Shown one piece after another: positions 47,115 through 56,366 of a stretch of DNA of 64,000 nucleotides. This DNA is from Nitrospira sp. (GTDB lineage Bacteria > Nitrospirota > Nitrospiria > Nitrospirales > Nitrospiraceae), in NCBI GenBank assembly GCA_022843785.1, contig JALHMZ010000004.1:1-64000 (forward strand), read 5' to 3'. Each line of letters starts with the position of its first letter. Positions within the stretch are counted from its first letter, which is position 1. The translations under genes were made by a program, and so were the position numbers. A model generated the notes under the pieces. The model saw nothing but the letters and a program-made list of their open reading frames with translations, did not search any database and was not told the origin of the DNA.

Positions 47115-47281
47115 GACCTGACGAGTCGGTTGATAAGTTGTCGGATTAATTGACCGGACAGATTAACAAACAGACTTGAATGGTGTCAATTGAGGGAGGT
47201 GACACCCCCTGTGAGGCCACCGGTATGTTGAGTAGATTGAACGGCTGAGCGCGAGGTTGGGAGACCTGTTTAATATCTTGT

Positions 47282-47626
47282 TCAGCCGGGAGGCCAGCCC
47301 ATCTGTCGCCCGCCCATCACGTGAAAATGCAGATGAAATACCGTCTGGCCGCCATCCCTGCCAGTATTGGCGACAAGCCGGTAGCCCGACTCAGCCAGGC
47401 CCTTGGTTTTCGCAACTTTCGTACAGGCCAGCAGTAATCGCCCGATCAACGATTGATCCTGAGGACCATAAGCCTGCACCGCCTCGACATGCTTCTTGGG
47501 AATGACCAGTGTGTGCACCGGCGCCTGCGGATTGATATCGTCGAAGGCCAGGGTCTCATCGTCTTCATGCACGATCTTGGCTGGAATCTTTTTTTCTACG
47601 ATCTTACAGAACAGACAATCGCTCAT
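47282..47626 (-). CDS. HIT family nucleotide hydrolase
   Basis: HinT-type purine nucleoside phosphoramidase of 114 residues. The zinc-like N-terminal CLFCKIVEKKIPAKIVHED is typical, and the catalytic histidine triad is HLHFHVMGGRQMG, near the C-terminus. It closes the hisH-lipoprotein-hisA-hisF-hisIE run, 10 bp after hisIE, an arrangement shared with other bacteria. Confidence 0.93.
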   Translation of the reverse strand: MSDCLFCKIVEKKIPAKIVHEDDETLAFDDINPQAPVHTLVIPKKHVEAVQAYGPQDQSLIGRLLLACTKVAKTKGLAESGYRLVANTGRDGGQTVFHLHFHVMGGRQMGWPPG

Positions 47627-47636
47627 TGCCCACTCC

Positions 47637-48305
47637 TCACGATTCGACCCTCAAACCTGCCTTGCCGAACCGTTTGCCGAGTTCCATATAGATGTCCTGC
47701 AGCGCGATTTCGTGATAACCCAGGACCATGAGGGTGTGAAACAAGAGGTCGGCGATTTCATAGACAATTTCTTCCCGCTTGCCGCCTTTCGATGCCAGCA
47801 GGACTTCACCGGCTTCTTCCGCGACTTTCTTGAGAATCTTATCGTGGCCTCCCTCGAACAACTTCGTCGTGTAGGAGCCTGTCTGCGGATGCGCCCGGCG
47901 GTCTCGTATTGTCTGCAACACCGCATTAAGAATACCACCCGCGGCATCCTGCGTCTTGTCCCCGCCAATCCGGCCCTGTTCGTCGACTCTGACAAAGAAA
48001 CAGGCACGCTCACCTGTGTGACAGGTGGGTCCCACCGCCTGAGCCTTCACCAGTATGGTGTCATGGTCGCAATCGACGAAAAGATCTTTCACATGCAGCG
48101 TGTGGCCGGATGTTTCGCCTTTCTCCCAAAGCTGCCTGCGAGACCGGCTCCAAAAATGGACGCGCTTCGTGGCAAGGGTCCGGGCAATGGCCTCCTGATT
48201 CATATAGCCAAGCATGAGGATCGATCCGTCCAGCCAGTCCTGAACGACTGCCGGAAGCAAACCCTGCTCATCGAACTTGAATTGATCCGCCGATATCTCA
48301 CTCAT
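47637..48305 (-). CDS. hisIE: Bifunctional PR-AMP cyclohydrolase / PR-ATP pyrophosphatase
   Basis: HisI-HisE fusion of about 222 residues, catalysing the second and third steps of histidine synthesis. The HisI half (about 20-115) has VHFWSRSRRQLWEKGETSGH, DCDHDTILVKAQ and the metal-site TCHTGERACFF. The HisE half (about 130-215) has SYTTKLFEGGHDKILKKVAE and EEIVYEIADLLFHTLMVLG. The start at 48305 (MSEISADQF) follows the hisF stop by 4 bp. Confidence 0.95.
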   Translation of the reverse strand: MSEISADQFKFDEQGLLPAVVQDWLDGSILMLGYMNQEAIARTLATKRVHFWSRSRRQLWEKGETSGHTLHVKDLFVDCDHDTILVKAQAVGPTCHTGERACFFVRVDEQGRIGGDKTQDAAGGILNAVLQTIRDRRAHPQTGSYTTKLFEGGHDKILKKVAEEAGEVLLASKGGKREEIVYEIADLLFHTLMVLGYHEIALQDIYMELGKRFGKAGLRVES

Positions 48306-48309
48306 CTGT

Positions 48310-49092
48310 TCATGCCGCCTGCGCCACTCCATCCGACCGCACGGGAATGCCACGCGTCTTCAGATAAGCCTTGGCCTGTTGAATCGTGTAGGTCCGAAAA
48401 TGAAAAATCGAGGCGGCCAGCACCGCATCGGCCTTCCCTTTGGCAAACCCTTCGTACAGATGATCGAGCGTCCCAACGCCACCCGAGGCAATCACGGGAA
48501 TCGAAACCGTTCCGGACACGGCAGCTGTCAGGCCAAGATCGTACCCGCTTTGCTGTCCGTCTTGATCCATGCTCGTCAAAAGGATTTCGCCCGCGCCAAA
48601 GCGTTCCATTCTCTTCGCCCATTCGGACACATCAAGCCCGGTCGATTTTCGCCCGCCATGCGTAAACACTTCCCAACTGCCTCCGGCGGCGCTCCGTTTG
48701 GCATCAATGGCGACCACGATGCATTGCGTGCCAAATCGCTGAGCCGCCTCTTTCACAAACTCAGGCCGCTCCACCGCAGCCGTGTTGATACTCACCTTAT
48801 CCGCTCCGGCATTCAACAGAGTGCGGACATCCTCAACCGTTCGTACGCCGCCCCCGACCGTGACCGGCATGAATACCCGTGCCGCCGTCCGCTCGACTAC
48901 ATCGATGATGGTCTTCCGGTTTTCATGCGACGCGGTAATGTCCAGAAAACACAGTTCGTCTGCACCCTCACGATCATAGGCAGCGGCCACTTCCACCGGA
49001 TCGCCCGCATCCCGGAGCGCCACGAAACTGACGCCTTTGACCACACGGCCATCTTTGACGTCAAGGCAGGGAATGATGCGCTTGGTCAACAT
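48310..49092 (-). CDS. hisF: Imidazole glycerol phosphate synthase subunit HisF
   Basis: Cyclase subunit of 260 residues, a TIM barrel that forms IGP and AICAR with ammonia from HisH. The N-terminal [20 protein letters not shown] and the second half-barrel VVAIDAKRS and [18 protein letters not shown] carry the two catalytic aspartates. [10 protein letters not shown] is the phosphate site. It follows hisA with an intergenic inverted repeat. Confidence 0.97.
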   Translation of the reverse strand: MLTKRIIPCLDVKDGRVVKGVSFVALRDAGDPVEVAAAYDREGADELCFLDITASHENRKTIIDVVERTAARVFMPVTVGGGVRTVEDVRTLLNAGADKVSINTAAVERPEFVKEAAQRFGTQCIVVAIDAKRSAAGGSWEVFTHGGRKSTGLDVSEWAKRMERFGAGEILLTSMDQDGQQSGYDLGLTAAVSGTVSIPVIASGGVGTLDHLYEGFAKGKADAVLAASIFHFRTYTIQQAKAYLKTRGIPVRSDGVAQAA

Positions 49093-49101
49093 CTTTGGTC
49101 C

Positions 49102-49162
49102 GTGAGGGGTGAGGGGTAAGGAGTGCGCGAGAGAATTGTCTTCATACCCTTCACCCCTTACC
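49102..49162. repeat. Inverted repeat between hisF and hisA
   Basis: GGTGAGGGGTAAGGAG-like sequence and its imperfect inverse CCCTTCACCCCTTACC flank a 25-bp loop. The right arm overlaps the last codons of hisA. It may form a processing or stabilising hairpin in the his transcript. There is no T-run, so it is not a typical terminator. Confidence 0.4.
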
Positions 49163-49876
49163 GAGAGCTGCTACCGCGGCTCGATAGTCCAATTTGCCGT
49201 CGTAGAGGGCCTTGCCCACAATCGCCCCTTCGACACGAGGACCGAGCGATCGCACCGCTAACAGGTCTTCGATTCGGCTGATCCCGCCTGATGCAATGAC
49301 CGGACAGGATGCATGGGCCACAATTTCTTCCAGGGCCGGAATGTTCGGCCCGTTCAACATACCGTCACGCGCAATATCCGTGTAGATGACCGCTCCAATC
49401 GCGCAGCCCGATACCTCTTTCAGCAGATCGACCGCGCGGACATCCGACACCGCCGTCCAACCCTTCACAGCCACTTTACCGCCGCGTGCATCGAGGCCCA
49501 GAAGAATCCGTCCAGGAAACTCCTTGCAAGCCTGTTCGAGAAACGCCCGATCCATGAGCGCCGCCGTACCGAGCACCACACGGAACACCCCGGCGTGAAG
49601 ATACCGTCGAACCGTTTCAATCGTCCTGACCCCTCCGCCCACCTGCACCTTCACACTCACCGTCTTGATGACGGCTTCGATCTGGGGCAGATTACGGGGT
49701 TCACCGTCCACTGCACCGTTCAGATCCACGACATGGATGAGATCCGCGCCGCCTGCTTGCCATTGTTTTGCCACCGCCTGCACATCGTCCGAATACACCG
49801 TCTCTGCAGCCATATCGCCTTGGCGCAACCGGACACAGCGGCCGTCCTTCAAATCGATCGCCGGAATGACCAGCAC
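49151..49876 (-). CDS. hisA: ProFAR isomerase
   Basis: HisA, about 241 residues, isomerises ProFAR to PRFAR. The TIM barrel shows [20 protein letters not shown], the phosphate-binding [13 protein letters not shown] and the half-barrel [15 protein letters not shown]. The start is GTG at 49876, one base after the stop of the preceding lipoprotein gene. The longer open frame is upstream coding sequence in another frame. Confidence 0.96.
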   Translation of the reverse strand: MLVIPAIDLKDGRCVRLRQGDMAAETVYSDDVQAVAKQWQAGGADLIHVVDLNGAVDGEPRNLPQIEAVIKTVSVKVQVGGGVRTIETVRRYLHAGVFRVVLGTAALMDRAFLEQACKEFPGRILLGLDARGGKVAVKGWTAVSDVRAVDLLKEVSGCAIGAVIYTDIARDGMLNGPNIPALEEIVAHASCPVIASGGISRIEDLLAVRSLGPRVEGAIVGKALYDGKLDYRAAVAALGKG

Positions 49877-49877
49877 G

Positions 49878-50636
49878 TTACTTCTCTCTTCCCGCGCCGA
49901 ACGGAAATTCCTTGAGAATTTCCTCGACGCCGTATTCGGCGAGTTCCTCTGCCGTGACGAACATCCCGTATCGTTTGACGAATCCGACAAAATCCTCCGT
50001 CAACGGCCGCTGTCGCTCATAGTAGTGGCCGATCCAAAGCACCCGCCCGTCCGCCGCCACCACCTTCACCTCAAAACCGACAGAAGCGGCGGGATTCGCT
50101 CCGAGCCGGCTGCCGACCCGTTCCTGATACATGGACACATAGCCGATCATGGCTGCATCGGCCTTCAGCCTCTTGGCCAACGACGCCGCTGCTGCTTCAG
50201 GCTTGGCCGCTGAAAGCGTGCCCTCTGCAGCTGCAGCCTTGGCCGAATCACCAAGCGGCACGATCTGCAGTCCGTCCCATTCTTGAAGTCGCTTCCAGAA
50301 TAATTGCGTGATGCGTTCCGCCGCATGACCTGGGAGGGAAACAGCTTGCCGGGAAGGCGGTTCCACATCCGAAGGAATCGCCAAGGACATTTCTGACTGG
50401 CGGATACCCTGAGGAGTCGAGAAATGGAGATTGCCCTGATCCCGCACCTGTGGCGTAACAATCGCAGTAAACGGCACCAGCGCCATAGATCGAACGGTAT
50501 ATCGCGGCAGTTGATCCGACGACTCCGTCCGGACCTTCCAACCACTGCAGCCCGCAACCACAAACGCCAACACCATTAACGTGAGGACGTGAGGCATCAA
50601 GCGTATCGTGCTAAATCGAAGATCGTATCTGTTCAT
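49878..50636 (-). CDS. Uncharacterised lipoprotein in the his operon
   Basis: A 252-residue lipoprotein with no recognised family. The start at 50636 (MNRYDLRFSTIRLMPHVL) is followed by a signal ending in the lipobox VVAGCSG. The mature protein has an alternating pattern (MALVPFTAIVTPQVRDQG) and an Ala-rich helix (about 138-160). A DUF799-like or GNA1162-like periplasmic fold is possible, with the pattern RVLWIGHYYERQRPLTEDF, but this is a guess. It lies between hisH (across element copy 3) and hisA, whose GTG is 1 bp after its TAA. Confidence 0.7.
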   Translation of the reverse strand: MNRYDLRFSTIRLMPHVLTLMVLAFVVAGCSGWKVRTESSDQLPRYTVRSMALVPFTAIVTPQVRDQGNLHFSTPQGIRQSEMSLAIPSDVEPPSRQAVSLPGHAAERITQLFWKRLQEWDGLQIVPLGDSAKAAAAEGTLSAAKPEAAAASLAKRLKADAAMIGYVSMYQERVGSRLGANPAASVGFEVKVVAADGRVLWIGHYYERQRPLTEDFVGFVKRYGMFVTAEELAEYGVEEILKEFPFGAGREK

Positions 50637-50647
50637 AGTCGATATTC

Positions 50648-50842
50648 TAGCCCGCATGATTCGTGACAGTTCGTCGCGAAATCGCCAAGCCGCGTCGTGA
50701 GACCGGCGCGCGGAGCCCGGAGAACCTGAGGCCGTACTCGTGCAGTACGTCGAAGGCTCGATGGGCGAGCCCGCCGCCCGCAGGCGTGTCGCAGCAGCGG
50801 ATCGGCGATTGCAGCAGAAGTGTTCATGAATCATGTGGGCTA
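50648..50842. mobile_element. MITE-like palindromic element, family R1, copy 3
   Basis: A 195-bp element with ends TAGCCCGCATGATTCGTGA and the near-inverse at 50824-50842. The central hairpin has arms GAACC (50722-50726) with GGCTC (50755-50759, one mismatch), and GTACT (50734-50738) with AGTAC (50744-50748). The right end forms the hisH TAG stop. It splits hisH from the lipoprotein gene. Confidence 0.88.
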
Positions 50843-51451
50843 AGCTTTCCACTCTCCAAAATTCTTGATCAACCGCAACCCCACGGTCTGGCTTTTCTCC
50901 GGGTGAAACTGGCAAGCCACGATATTGTCCTTCCATACACTCGATACGAACGGGATGCCGTAGGTCGTTATCGTCGCGGCTAACTGCTTGTCGCTGGGGT
51001 CCACAAAATACGAATGCACAAAATACCAATCAGATCCGTCCGCAACCCCGTCGAACAGTGGACACGCTCGTTGGGCATGGACTTGATTCCAGCCCATGTG
51101 CGGCACTTTCAACGCCTGCCCACCCTCGAATCGCCGGACCGTTCCTTGAATGATATCGAGTCCTTTATGGGGGCCGAATTCTTCACTCTCGGTAAACAAA
51201 ACTTGAAGGCCCAAGCAAATCCCAAGAAACGGCTTGCCCGATTGGATCGCTGTTCGGATCGGTTCCACCAATCCATACTGCTCGATATTCGCCATGCAAT
51301 CACCGAACGCGCCGACGCCGGGAAGCACCACATGACTTGCATTGCCGATCACCCGCGCATCGCGCGTCACCACAGCCTGATGCCCCACAGCCTCGAAGGC
51401 CTTGGAGACACTGCGGAGATTCCCCATACCGTAATCGATAATGGCGATCAT
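50840..51451 (-). CDS. hisH: Imidazole glycerol phosphate synthase subunit HisH
   Basis: Glutamine amidotransferase subunit of about 203 residues, providing ammonia to HisF. The class I triad is seen in GICLGLQVLF (Cys nucleophile) and ACQFHPEKSQTVGLRL (His-Glu). The start at 51451 (MIAIIDYGMGNL) follows GAGG. The TAG stop is created by the terminal repeat of element copy 3. A terminator lies upstream, separating it from hisB. Confidence 0.95.
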   Translation of the reverse strand: MIAIIDYGMGNLRSVSKAFEAVGHQAVVTRDARVIGNASHVVLPGVGAFGDCMANIEQYGLVEPIRTAIQSGKPFLGICLGLQVLFTESEEFGPHKGLDIIQGTVRRFEGGQALKVPHMGWNQVHAQRACPLFDGVADGSDWYFVHSYFVDPSDKQLAATITTYGIPFVSSVWKDNIVACQFHPEKSQTVGLRLIKNFGEWKA

Positions 51452-51533
51452 AAACCTCATCCACTCATGGAAGCGTGTAACAATACCGCAACTCGCCCTA
51501 TCCTGCTACTCCCTAATCTGCCAAAATCTGCAA

Positions 51534-51568
51534 TAAAAAAGGGGTGGCCCCTGAGAAGGCCACCCCTC
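51534..51568 (-). terminator. Terminator between hisB and hisH
   Basis: On the minus strand, GGAGGGGTGGCC and GGCCACCCCTTTTTT form a strong stem followed by TTTTTTATT. It is the clearest rho-independent terminator in the his region. It implies that hisG-hisD-hisB and hisH-hisA-hisF-hisIE are separate transcripts, or that hisH is expressed by partial readthrough. Confidence 0.85.
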
Positions 51569-51595
51569 CGCACTTTACTTCGTAACCGGCTCTGT

Positions 51596-52204
51596 TTACA
51601 GCATCCCCTTCGTCGAGAGGACTTTGCCGGCCAGGCGTTCCTCCGGCATCGTCGCCTGATCGAGGGCTTTGGCCAGCGCTTTGAAAATCGCTTCCATGAT
51701 GTGGTGCGGATTGCGGCCATACATAAGATTGACGTGCAGATTGAGCCCGCCATGAGTGACAAAGGCCTGAAAGAAATCTTCGAAGAGCCCTAAGTCAAAG
51801 GCTTTGATCTTCCTGTCCGGCAGATTCACGTTGTACACGAGGAACGGCCGGCCGCTGAGATCCACCGTCACCTGGGCCAAGGTTTCATCCAACGGTGCCG
51901 AGGCAAACCCGAATCGCTTGATCCCGGCTTTTTCACCCAACGCCTGATGCAGTGCCTGTCCCATCACGATACCGACATCTTCAACGGTATGATGTTCGTC
52001 GATGTCGATGTCCCCTTTGGCCCGGACGGTCAAATCGAAGAACCCGTGCTTGGCCAGCAGTTCCAGCATGTGATCAAAGAAGCGAATGCCCGTGTCAATC
52101 TTGCCGTGGCCACGACCATCAAGAGCCCACTCGACAGAAATGTCCGTCTCTTTGGTCGCACGATGGATAGCTGCCTGACGCGCCGGAGTCCCGTTCTTCT
52201 TCAT
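51596..52204 (-). CDS. hisB: Imidazoleglycerol-phosphate dehydratase
   Basis: Stand-alone dehydratase of 202 residues. Metal-ligand motifs are [36 protein letters not shown] and the later [35 protein letters not shown]. It lacks the phosphatase domain of enterobacterial HisB. Start and hisD stop overlap by four bases. Confidence 0.96.
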   Translation of the reverse strand: MKKNGTPARQAAIHRATKETDISVEWALDGRGHGKIDTGIRFFDHMLELLAKHGFFDLTVRAKGDIDIDEHHTVEDVGIVMGQALHQALGEKAGIKRFGFASAPLDETLAQVTVDLSGRPFLVYNVNLPDRKIKAFDLGLFEDFFQAFVTHGGLNLHVNLMYGRNPHHIMEAIFKALAKALDQATMPEERLAGKVLSTKGML

Positions 52205-53484
52205 GAAAACCTGCTTTGGGCCGACTTCGCATGCGCATCGAACCCTTCGATATGGGCCAATCGGATCAACGGATCTTTCACCTTTGCCAGTTCCTGTTTC
52301 GTATAGTGAACGATATTGCTGACCTTGACGTAATCGTTCACGGACAGCGCCGAGAAAAACCGCGCACTCCCGCCGGTCGGCAACACGTGGTTCGGGCCCG
52401 CCACATAATCCGCGACCGCAGGCGGCGTATAGCGGCCCAGAAATAACGCGCCGGCATGACGGATCTGTTCGAGATAGTCGAACGGATTGTCCACCGAGAG
52501 CGTTAAATGCTCGGCGGCAATTTGATTGGCTACGTCGATCGCTTCATCCATGGTCGTCACGACAAACGCCACCGAGTGGCGCGCAATCGCCTTCGAGGCG
52601 ATCTTTTCGCGTTGAAGTCCCTTCAACTGCTGCTCGATCAATTTGGACACGTCTTTCGCCAGCCGTTCGGAAGTCGTGACTAAAAAAACCTGTGCGTCTT
52701 CATCGTGCTCGGCTTCACACAGCAGATCAGCGGCGACATGGACCGGATTGGCCTCGTCATCGGCTACCACCAACAATTCGCTGGGCCCCGCGATCATGTC
52801 GATTCCGACGATCCCATAGAGAAGGCGCTTGGCGGTCGCCACATAGATGTTGCCTGGGCCAACGATCTTATCGACCTTAGGAATCGCCTTCGTTCCATAG
52901 GCGAGCGCCGCCACAGCCTGTACTCCACCGATACGATAAATTTCCGACACGCCTGCAATATCGGCCGCCACCAACAGATACGGATTGATGGGGCCCTTCT
53001 GCGGCGGCGTCACCATCACTACTCGCCGTACACCTGCCACCTTGGCCGGGATCGCGCACATCAGTACCGATGAGGGATACACGGCTTTCCCGCCGGGCAC
53101 ATAGACGCCGATGGCATCAATGGGTGTGACGACCTGTCCCAACGTGGCATCGTTGTCCTGATACATCCACGTCTTCGTGCGCTGACGCTCATGAAACGCG
53201 GTAATTCGTTTTGCCGCAAGCCGCAAGGCATCGCCTTCATCCTTACGAATGTGAAAGTATGCGTTATTGATCTCCTCCGGCGTCACCCGCACCGCATCCG
53301 GTTTGAGCGAGACTTTGTCGAATTGTTTGGTGTAGCGCAACACCGCCTTGTCGCCGCCCCGCTCGACCGCTTGCAGGATGGACCGAACGGTCTTCTCCAC
53401 AGAAGCCCCGGTCGCTTGGCCGCGGGATACCACTTTCTTCAGGCTGGGAAGGAAGCTGCGATCTGCTTGCGTGACGATCTTCAT
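52201..53484 (-). CDS. hisD: Histidinol dehydrogenase
   Basis: HisD, 427 residues, does the last two oxidations to histidine. Key parts are [20 protein letters not shown], the nucleotide-region [31 protein letters not shown] and the zinc/catalytic His region [17 protein letters not shown], then [18 protein letters not shown]. It overlaps hisG and hisB with 4-bp overlaps on both sides. Confidence 0.97.
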   Translation of the reverse strand: MKIVTQADRSFLPSLKKVVSRGQATGASVEKTVRSILQAVERGGDKAVLRYTKQFDKVSLKPDAVRVTPEEINNAYFHIRKDEGDALRLAAKRITAFHERQRTKTWMYQDNDATLGQVVTPIDAIGVYVPGGKAVYPSSVLMCAIPAKVAGVRRVVMVTPPQKGPINPYLLVAADIAGVSEIYRIGGVQAVAALAYGTKAIPKVDKIVGPGNIYVATAKRLLYGIVGIDMIAGPSELLVVADDEANPVHVAADLLCEAEHDEDAQVFLVTTSERLAKDVSKLIEQQLKGLQREKIASKAIARHSVAFVVTTMDEAIDVANQIAAEHLTLSVDNPFDYLEQIRHAGALFLGRYTPPAVADYVAGPNHVLPTGGSARFFSALSVNDYVKVSNIVHYTKQELAKVKDPLIRLAHIEGFDAHAKSAQSRFS

Positions 53485-54179
53485 ACGCGCGCCGCCTTTT
53501 TCTTGCCCTTGCGCGAGGCCGATGGGCGACCGTTGCCGGGCACCGACTCTTGGGTCGCCAATGCCGCCCGGAGTCTGCGGATCAACTCCATGAGCGGCTC
53601 ATGCTTCAGACGAAGGCTCGCCCGATTGACGATCAACCGCGCCGTCGATTGCGCAATCACGTCCACTTCAACCAGATCGTGGGCCTTGAGCGTGCTGCCG
53701 GTTTCGACCAGATCGACGATCCGATCGGCCAACCCCACCACGGGCGCCAGTTCGATCGAGCCGTAGAGCTTGATGATCTCGACCGGAAGGCCTCGCTGAT
53801 TGAAAAACCGCTCGGTAATCTTGGGATATTTGGTAGCGACGCGGATCTTGGACGACAATCGATCGCGCAGCCCCTCTCCCTTGAGCGCGGCGACCGAGAT
53901 TCTACACGCTCCGAACCCTAAATCCAATGGCTCATAGACATCGCTGTCTTGCTCCAACAACACATCTTTGCCGACAATTCCGGCGTCCGCCCCCCCATAT
54001 TCCACGTAGGTTGGCACATCGCTTGGCCGGACGATCAGAAACGTGATGCCGATCTCTTCACAGACAAATACCAGACGCCGGCTTTCACCGGATAACCCGG
54101 CGGTTTCATACCCGGCCCGCCGAAACAAATCCAGCGCCGATTCGATCAATTTTCCCTTCGATAATGCGATGGTCAGCAT
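53481..54179 (-). CDS. hisG: ATP phosphoribosyltransferase (short form)
   Basis: HisG, 232 residues, first step of histidine synthesis. It shows the short-form layout (LTIALSKGKLIESALDLFRR, DVPTYVEYGGADAGIVGKDV, ELAPVVGLADRIVDLVETG) and ends before the ACT-like regulatory domain of the long form. The C-terminus has a lysine-rich tail, [12 protein letters not shown]. Short HisG normally needs HisZ, a histidyl-tRNA-synthetase paralogue, which is not in this window. It is coupled to hisD. Confidence 0.93.
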   Translation of the reverse strand: MLTIALSKGKLIESALDLFRRAGYETAGLSGESRRLVFVCEEIGITFLIVRPSDVPTYVEYGGADAGIVGKDVLLEQDSDVYEPLDLGFGACRISVAALKGEGLRDRLSSKIRVATKYPKITERFFNQRGLPVEIIKLYGSIELAPVVGLADRIVDLVETGSTLKAHDLVEVDVIAQSTARLIVNRASLRLKHEPLMELIRRLRAALATQESVPGNGRPSASRKGKKKAARV

Positions 54180-54187
54180 CCGACCTC

Positions 54188-55459
54188 CTAGCGCACAGCC
54201 GCCGCACTCGACTTCCGACGTTCGACCTTTGCCCCCAAGGCCCGCAACTTTTCTTCGATCCGCTCATAGCCCCGGTCAAGATGATAAACCCGTTGCACCT
54301 CGGTCACTCCTTCGGCGGCCAAGCCGGCGAGTATCAGCCCAGCGCTCGCCCGAAGGTCCGAAGCCATCACCGGCGCACCCGTCAAGCTTTGCCGCCCCGT
54401 CACCACGAGCCGATTGCCTTCGACACGGATGTCGGCTCCCATCCGACGCAATTCTTCGACATGCATAAAGCGGCTCTCGAAGACCGTCTCAGTCACGATG
54501 CTCGTGCCTTCGGCGAGACACATCAATGCCGCCATCTGCGCCTGCATATCGGTGGGAAAACCAGGATAGGGCAAGGTCCTGATATCGGTTCCCTTCAGCC
54601 TCTTCGGCACGGTAATACGGACTCGTTCTTTTTCGACAGCTACTTCCGCTCCGGCTTCCCTCAATTTCATTAGAATGGCTTCCAGATGGGCAGGCCGGCA
54701 ATGGGTGATGGTCACATCGCCTCTCGTCATGGCTCCGGCGGCCAGAAAGGTGCCGGCCTCGATGCGATCGGGAATCACTTCATGCTCCCCGCCCTGCAAC
54801 TCCCTGACCCCTTCGATCGTAAGGACATCCGTCCCGGCTCCCTCGATACGAGCGCCGCGCTTGCTCAGAAAATCAGCCAGATCGACGATCTCCGGCTCTT
54901 TGGCCGCGTTCTCCAATACCGTCGTCCCTTCAGCAAGCGATGCGGCCATCATCAAGTTCTCGGTTCCCGTCACCGTCGGCGTATCGCAATAGATCCGTGC
55001 ACCTTTCAACCGTTTCGCCTTCGCGGTGATATACCCATGCTCGATAGAAATGTCAGCCCCTAATTTTGCCAGCCCTGCCAGATGAAGATTGACGGGACGC
55101 GACCCGATCGCACACCCGCCGGGCAGCGACACCTTGGCCTGCCCCCAACGGGCGACCAAGGGCCCCAACGTCAGCACAGAAGCCCGCATGGTTTTGACAA
55201 GATCGTAGGGGGCCTCGGTGGAATTGATGATGTCCGCTTTGATGACGGCCCGATTACCCTCATGGGAGACCGTCGCCCCGAAAATCCCCAACAGTTTCCC
55301 CATGGTCAGCACATCGGCCACACGCGGGACATTCGTAATGACGCATTCACCGCCACCCAGTATGGTCGAGGCCAAAATAGGCAGCGCAGAATTTTTTGCG
55401 CCGCTGATGCGGACTTCCCCCCGCAGCCGATTCCCGCCTGTGATGACGATGCGATCCAT
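54188..55459 (-). CDS. murA: UDP-N-acetylglucosamine 1-carboxyvinyltransferase
   Basis: MurA, 423 residues, first committed step of peptidoglycan synthesis. The catalytic cysteine is in [15 protein letters not shown] (about residue 116), so fosfomycin sensitivity is expected. Other parts are [19 protein letters not shown] and [20 protein letters not shown]. It lies between prmC and hisG with short gaps, in one long operon. Confidence 0.97.
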   Translation of the reverse strand: MDRIVITGGNRLRGEVRISGAKNSALPILASTILGGGECVITNVPRVADVLTMGKLLGIFGATVSHEGNRAVIKADIINSTEAPYDLVKTMRASVLTLGPLVARWGQAKVSLPGGCAIGSRPVNLHLAGLAKLGADISIEHGYITAKAKRLKGARIYCDTPTVTGTENLMMAASLAEGTTVLENAAKEPEIVDLADFLSKRGARIEGAGTDVLTIEGVRELQGGEHEVIPDRIEAGTFLAAGAMTRGDVTITHCRPAHLEAILMKLREAGAEVAVEKERVRITVPKRLKGTDIRTLPYPGFPTDMQAQMAALMCLAEGTSIVTETVFESRFMHVEELRRMGADIRVEGNRLVVTGRQSLTGAPVMASDLRASAGLILAGLAAEGVTEVQRVYHLDRGYERIEEKLRALGAKVERRKSSAAAVR

Positions 55460-55473
55460 CGCGTCCGTGTTTC

Positions 55474-56349
55474 CTAGTCCGGCCGTCTTGCGATCACGAC
55501 CCGCTCGATTCCAGCTTCATCTTCAACGACCCGTAACGGCGCGTAGCCTCCGATGCGCTCCGCCATCTGCCGCACGGCAGCACATTGCCCCTGGCCGATT
55601 TCCATCACCAGCGTTCCGCCCGGCACAAGGAACTCCCTGGACTCGCGCAGCAATCGCTCATGAAACTCGGTACCCGTCGGCCCGCTGAACAACGCCGAGC
55701 GCGGCTCAAACTCACGTACCTCCGGCTGCAAACCGGCCCAATCTGCCTCGGCGATATACGGAGGGTTGGAGACAATGACGTCCACCGCCCCGGCCATGCC
55801 CCGTTCGCGCAATGCCGACAGCAGATCACTTTCCATCCACTCGATCTTCTCGGCCACCGCATGCCGCTCCGCATTCCCCTTTGCAACCGCCAATGCCTGC
55901 GAAGAGCGATCCATCGCAACAATGCGCGCGTTCCCAAGGATCGTCGCCAACGCCACGGCCACACAACCGGAGCCTGTGCCCACATCGACAAGCACGGACT
56001 CTTTGTCGAGATCGACGGCCCTCACCGCTTCTTGAACGAGCACCTCGGTCTCTGGGCGTGGGATCAGCACAGCCGGGCTTACCTGAAATTCAAGGCCGCA
56101 AAACTCTTGTGTGCCCAGAATATATTGCAGCGGCTCACGCGCCGCCCGTCTTGATGCCAGCGAAACGGCATGCGCCCACTGTTCGGCTGGAACCGGCTCT
56201 TGCGCTTTGCTTGCCAGATGATGGCTCTCCAATTCCAATACATGCGCCACAAGCCACCGGGATTCCTGCGCCGCAGTCTCCACGCCGGCCTCCTCCAGTG
56301 TGCCCCGAACCCACACGACCAGCGCCTCTATCGTCTTCGATTCAGCCAT
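55474..56349 (-). CDS. prmC: Peptide chain release factor N5-glutamine methyltransferase
   Basis: PrmC/HemK, about 291 residues, methylates the GGQ glutamine of release factors. The methyltransferase has [20 protein letters not shown] and the substrate motif [15 protein letters not shown], with [15 protein letters not shown] before it. An N-terminal helical bundle is present (about 1-85). It follows prfA, its substrate gene. The start is ATG at 56349, with a GTG three codons earlier as alternative. Confidence 0.95.
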   Translation of the reverse strand: MAESKTIEALVVWVRGTLEEAGVETAAQESRWLVAHVLELESHHLASKAQEPVPAEQWAHAVSLASRRAAREPLQYILGTQEFCGLEFQVSPAVLIPRPETEVLVQEAVRAVDLDKESVLVDVGTGSGCVAVALATILGNARIVAMDRSSQALAVAKGNAERHAVAEKIEWMESDLLSALRERGMAGAVDVIVSNPPYIAEADWAGLQPEVREFEPRSALFSGPTGTEFHERLLRESREFLVPGGTLVMEIGQGQCAAVRQMAERIGGYAPLRVVEDEAGIERVVIARRPD

Positions 56350-56366
56350 GCGGGACACCGCCTCTG

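Noticed and set aside
49102..49162. Terminator between hisA and hisF
   Set aside because: The inverted repeat is imperfect, overlaps the hisA end and lacks a T-run on the minus strand.
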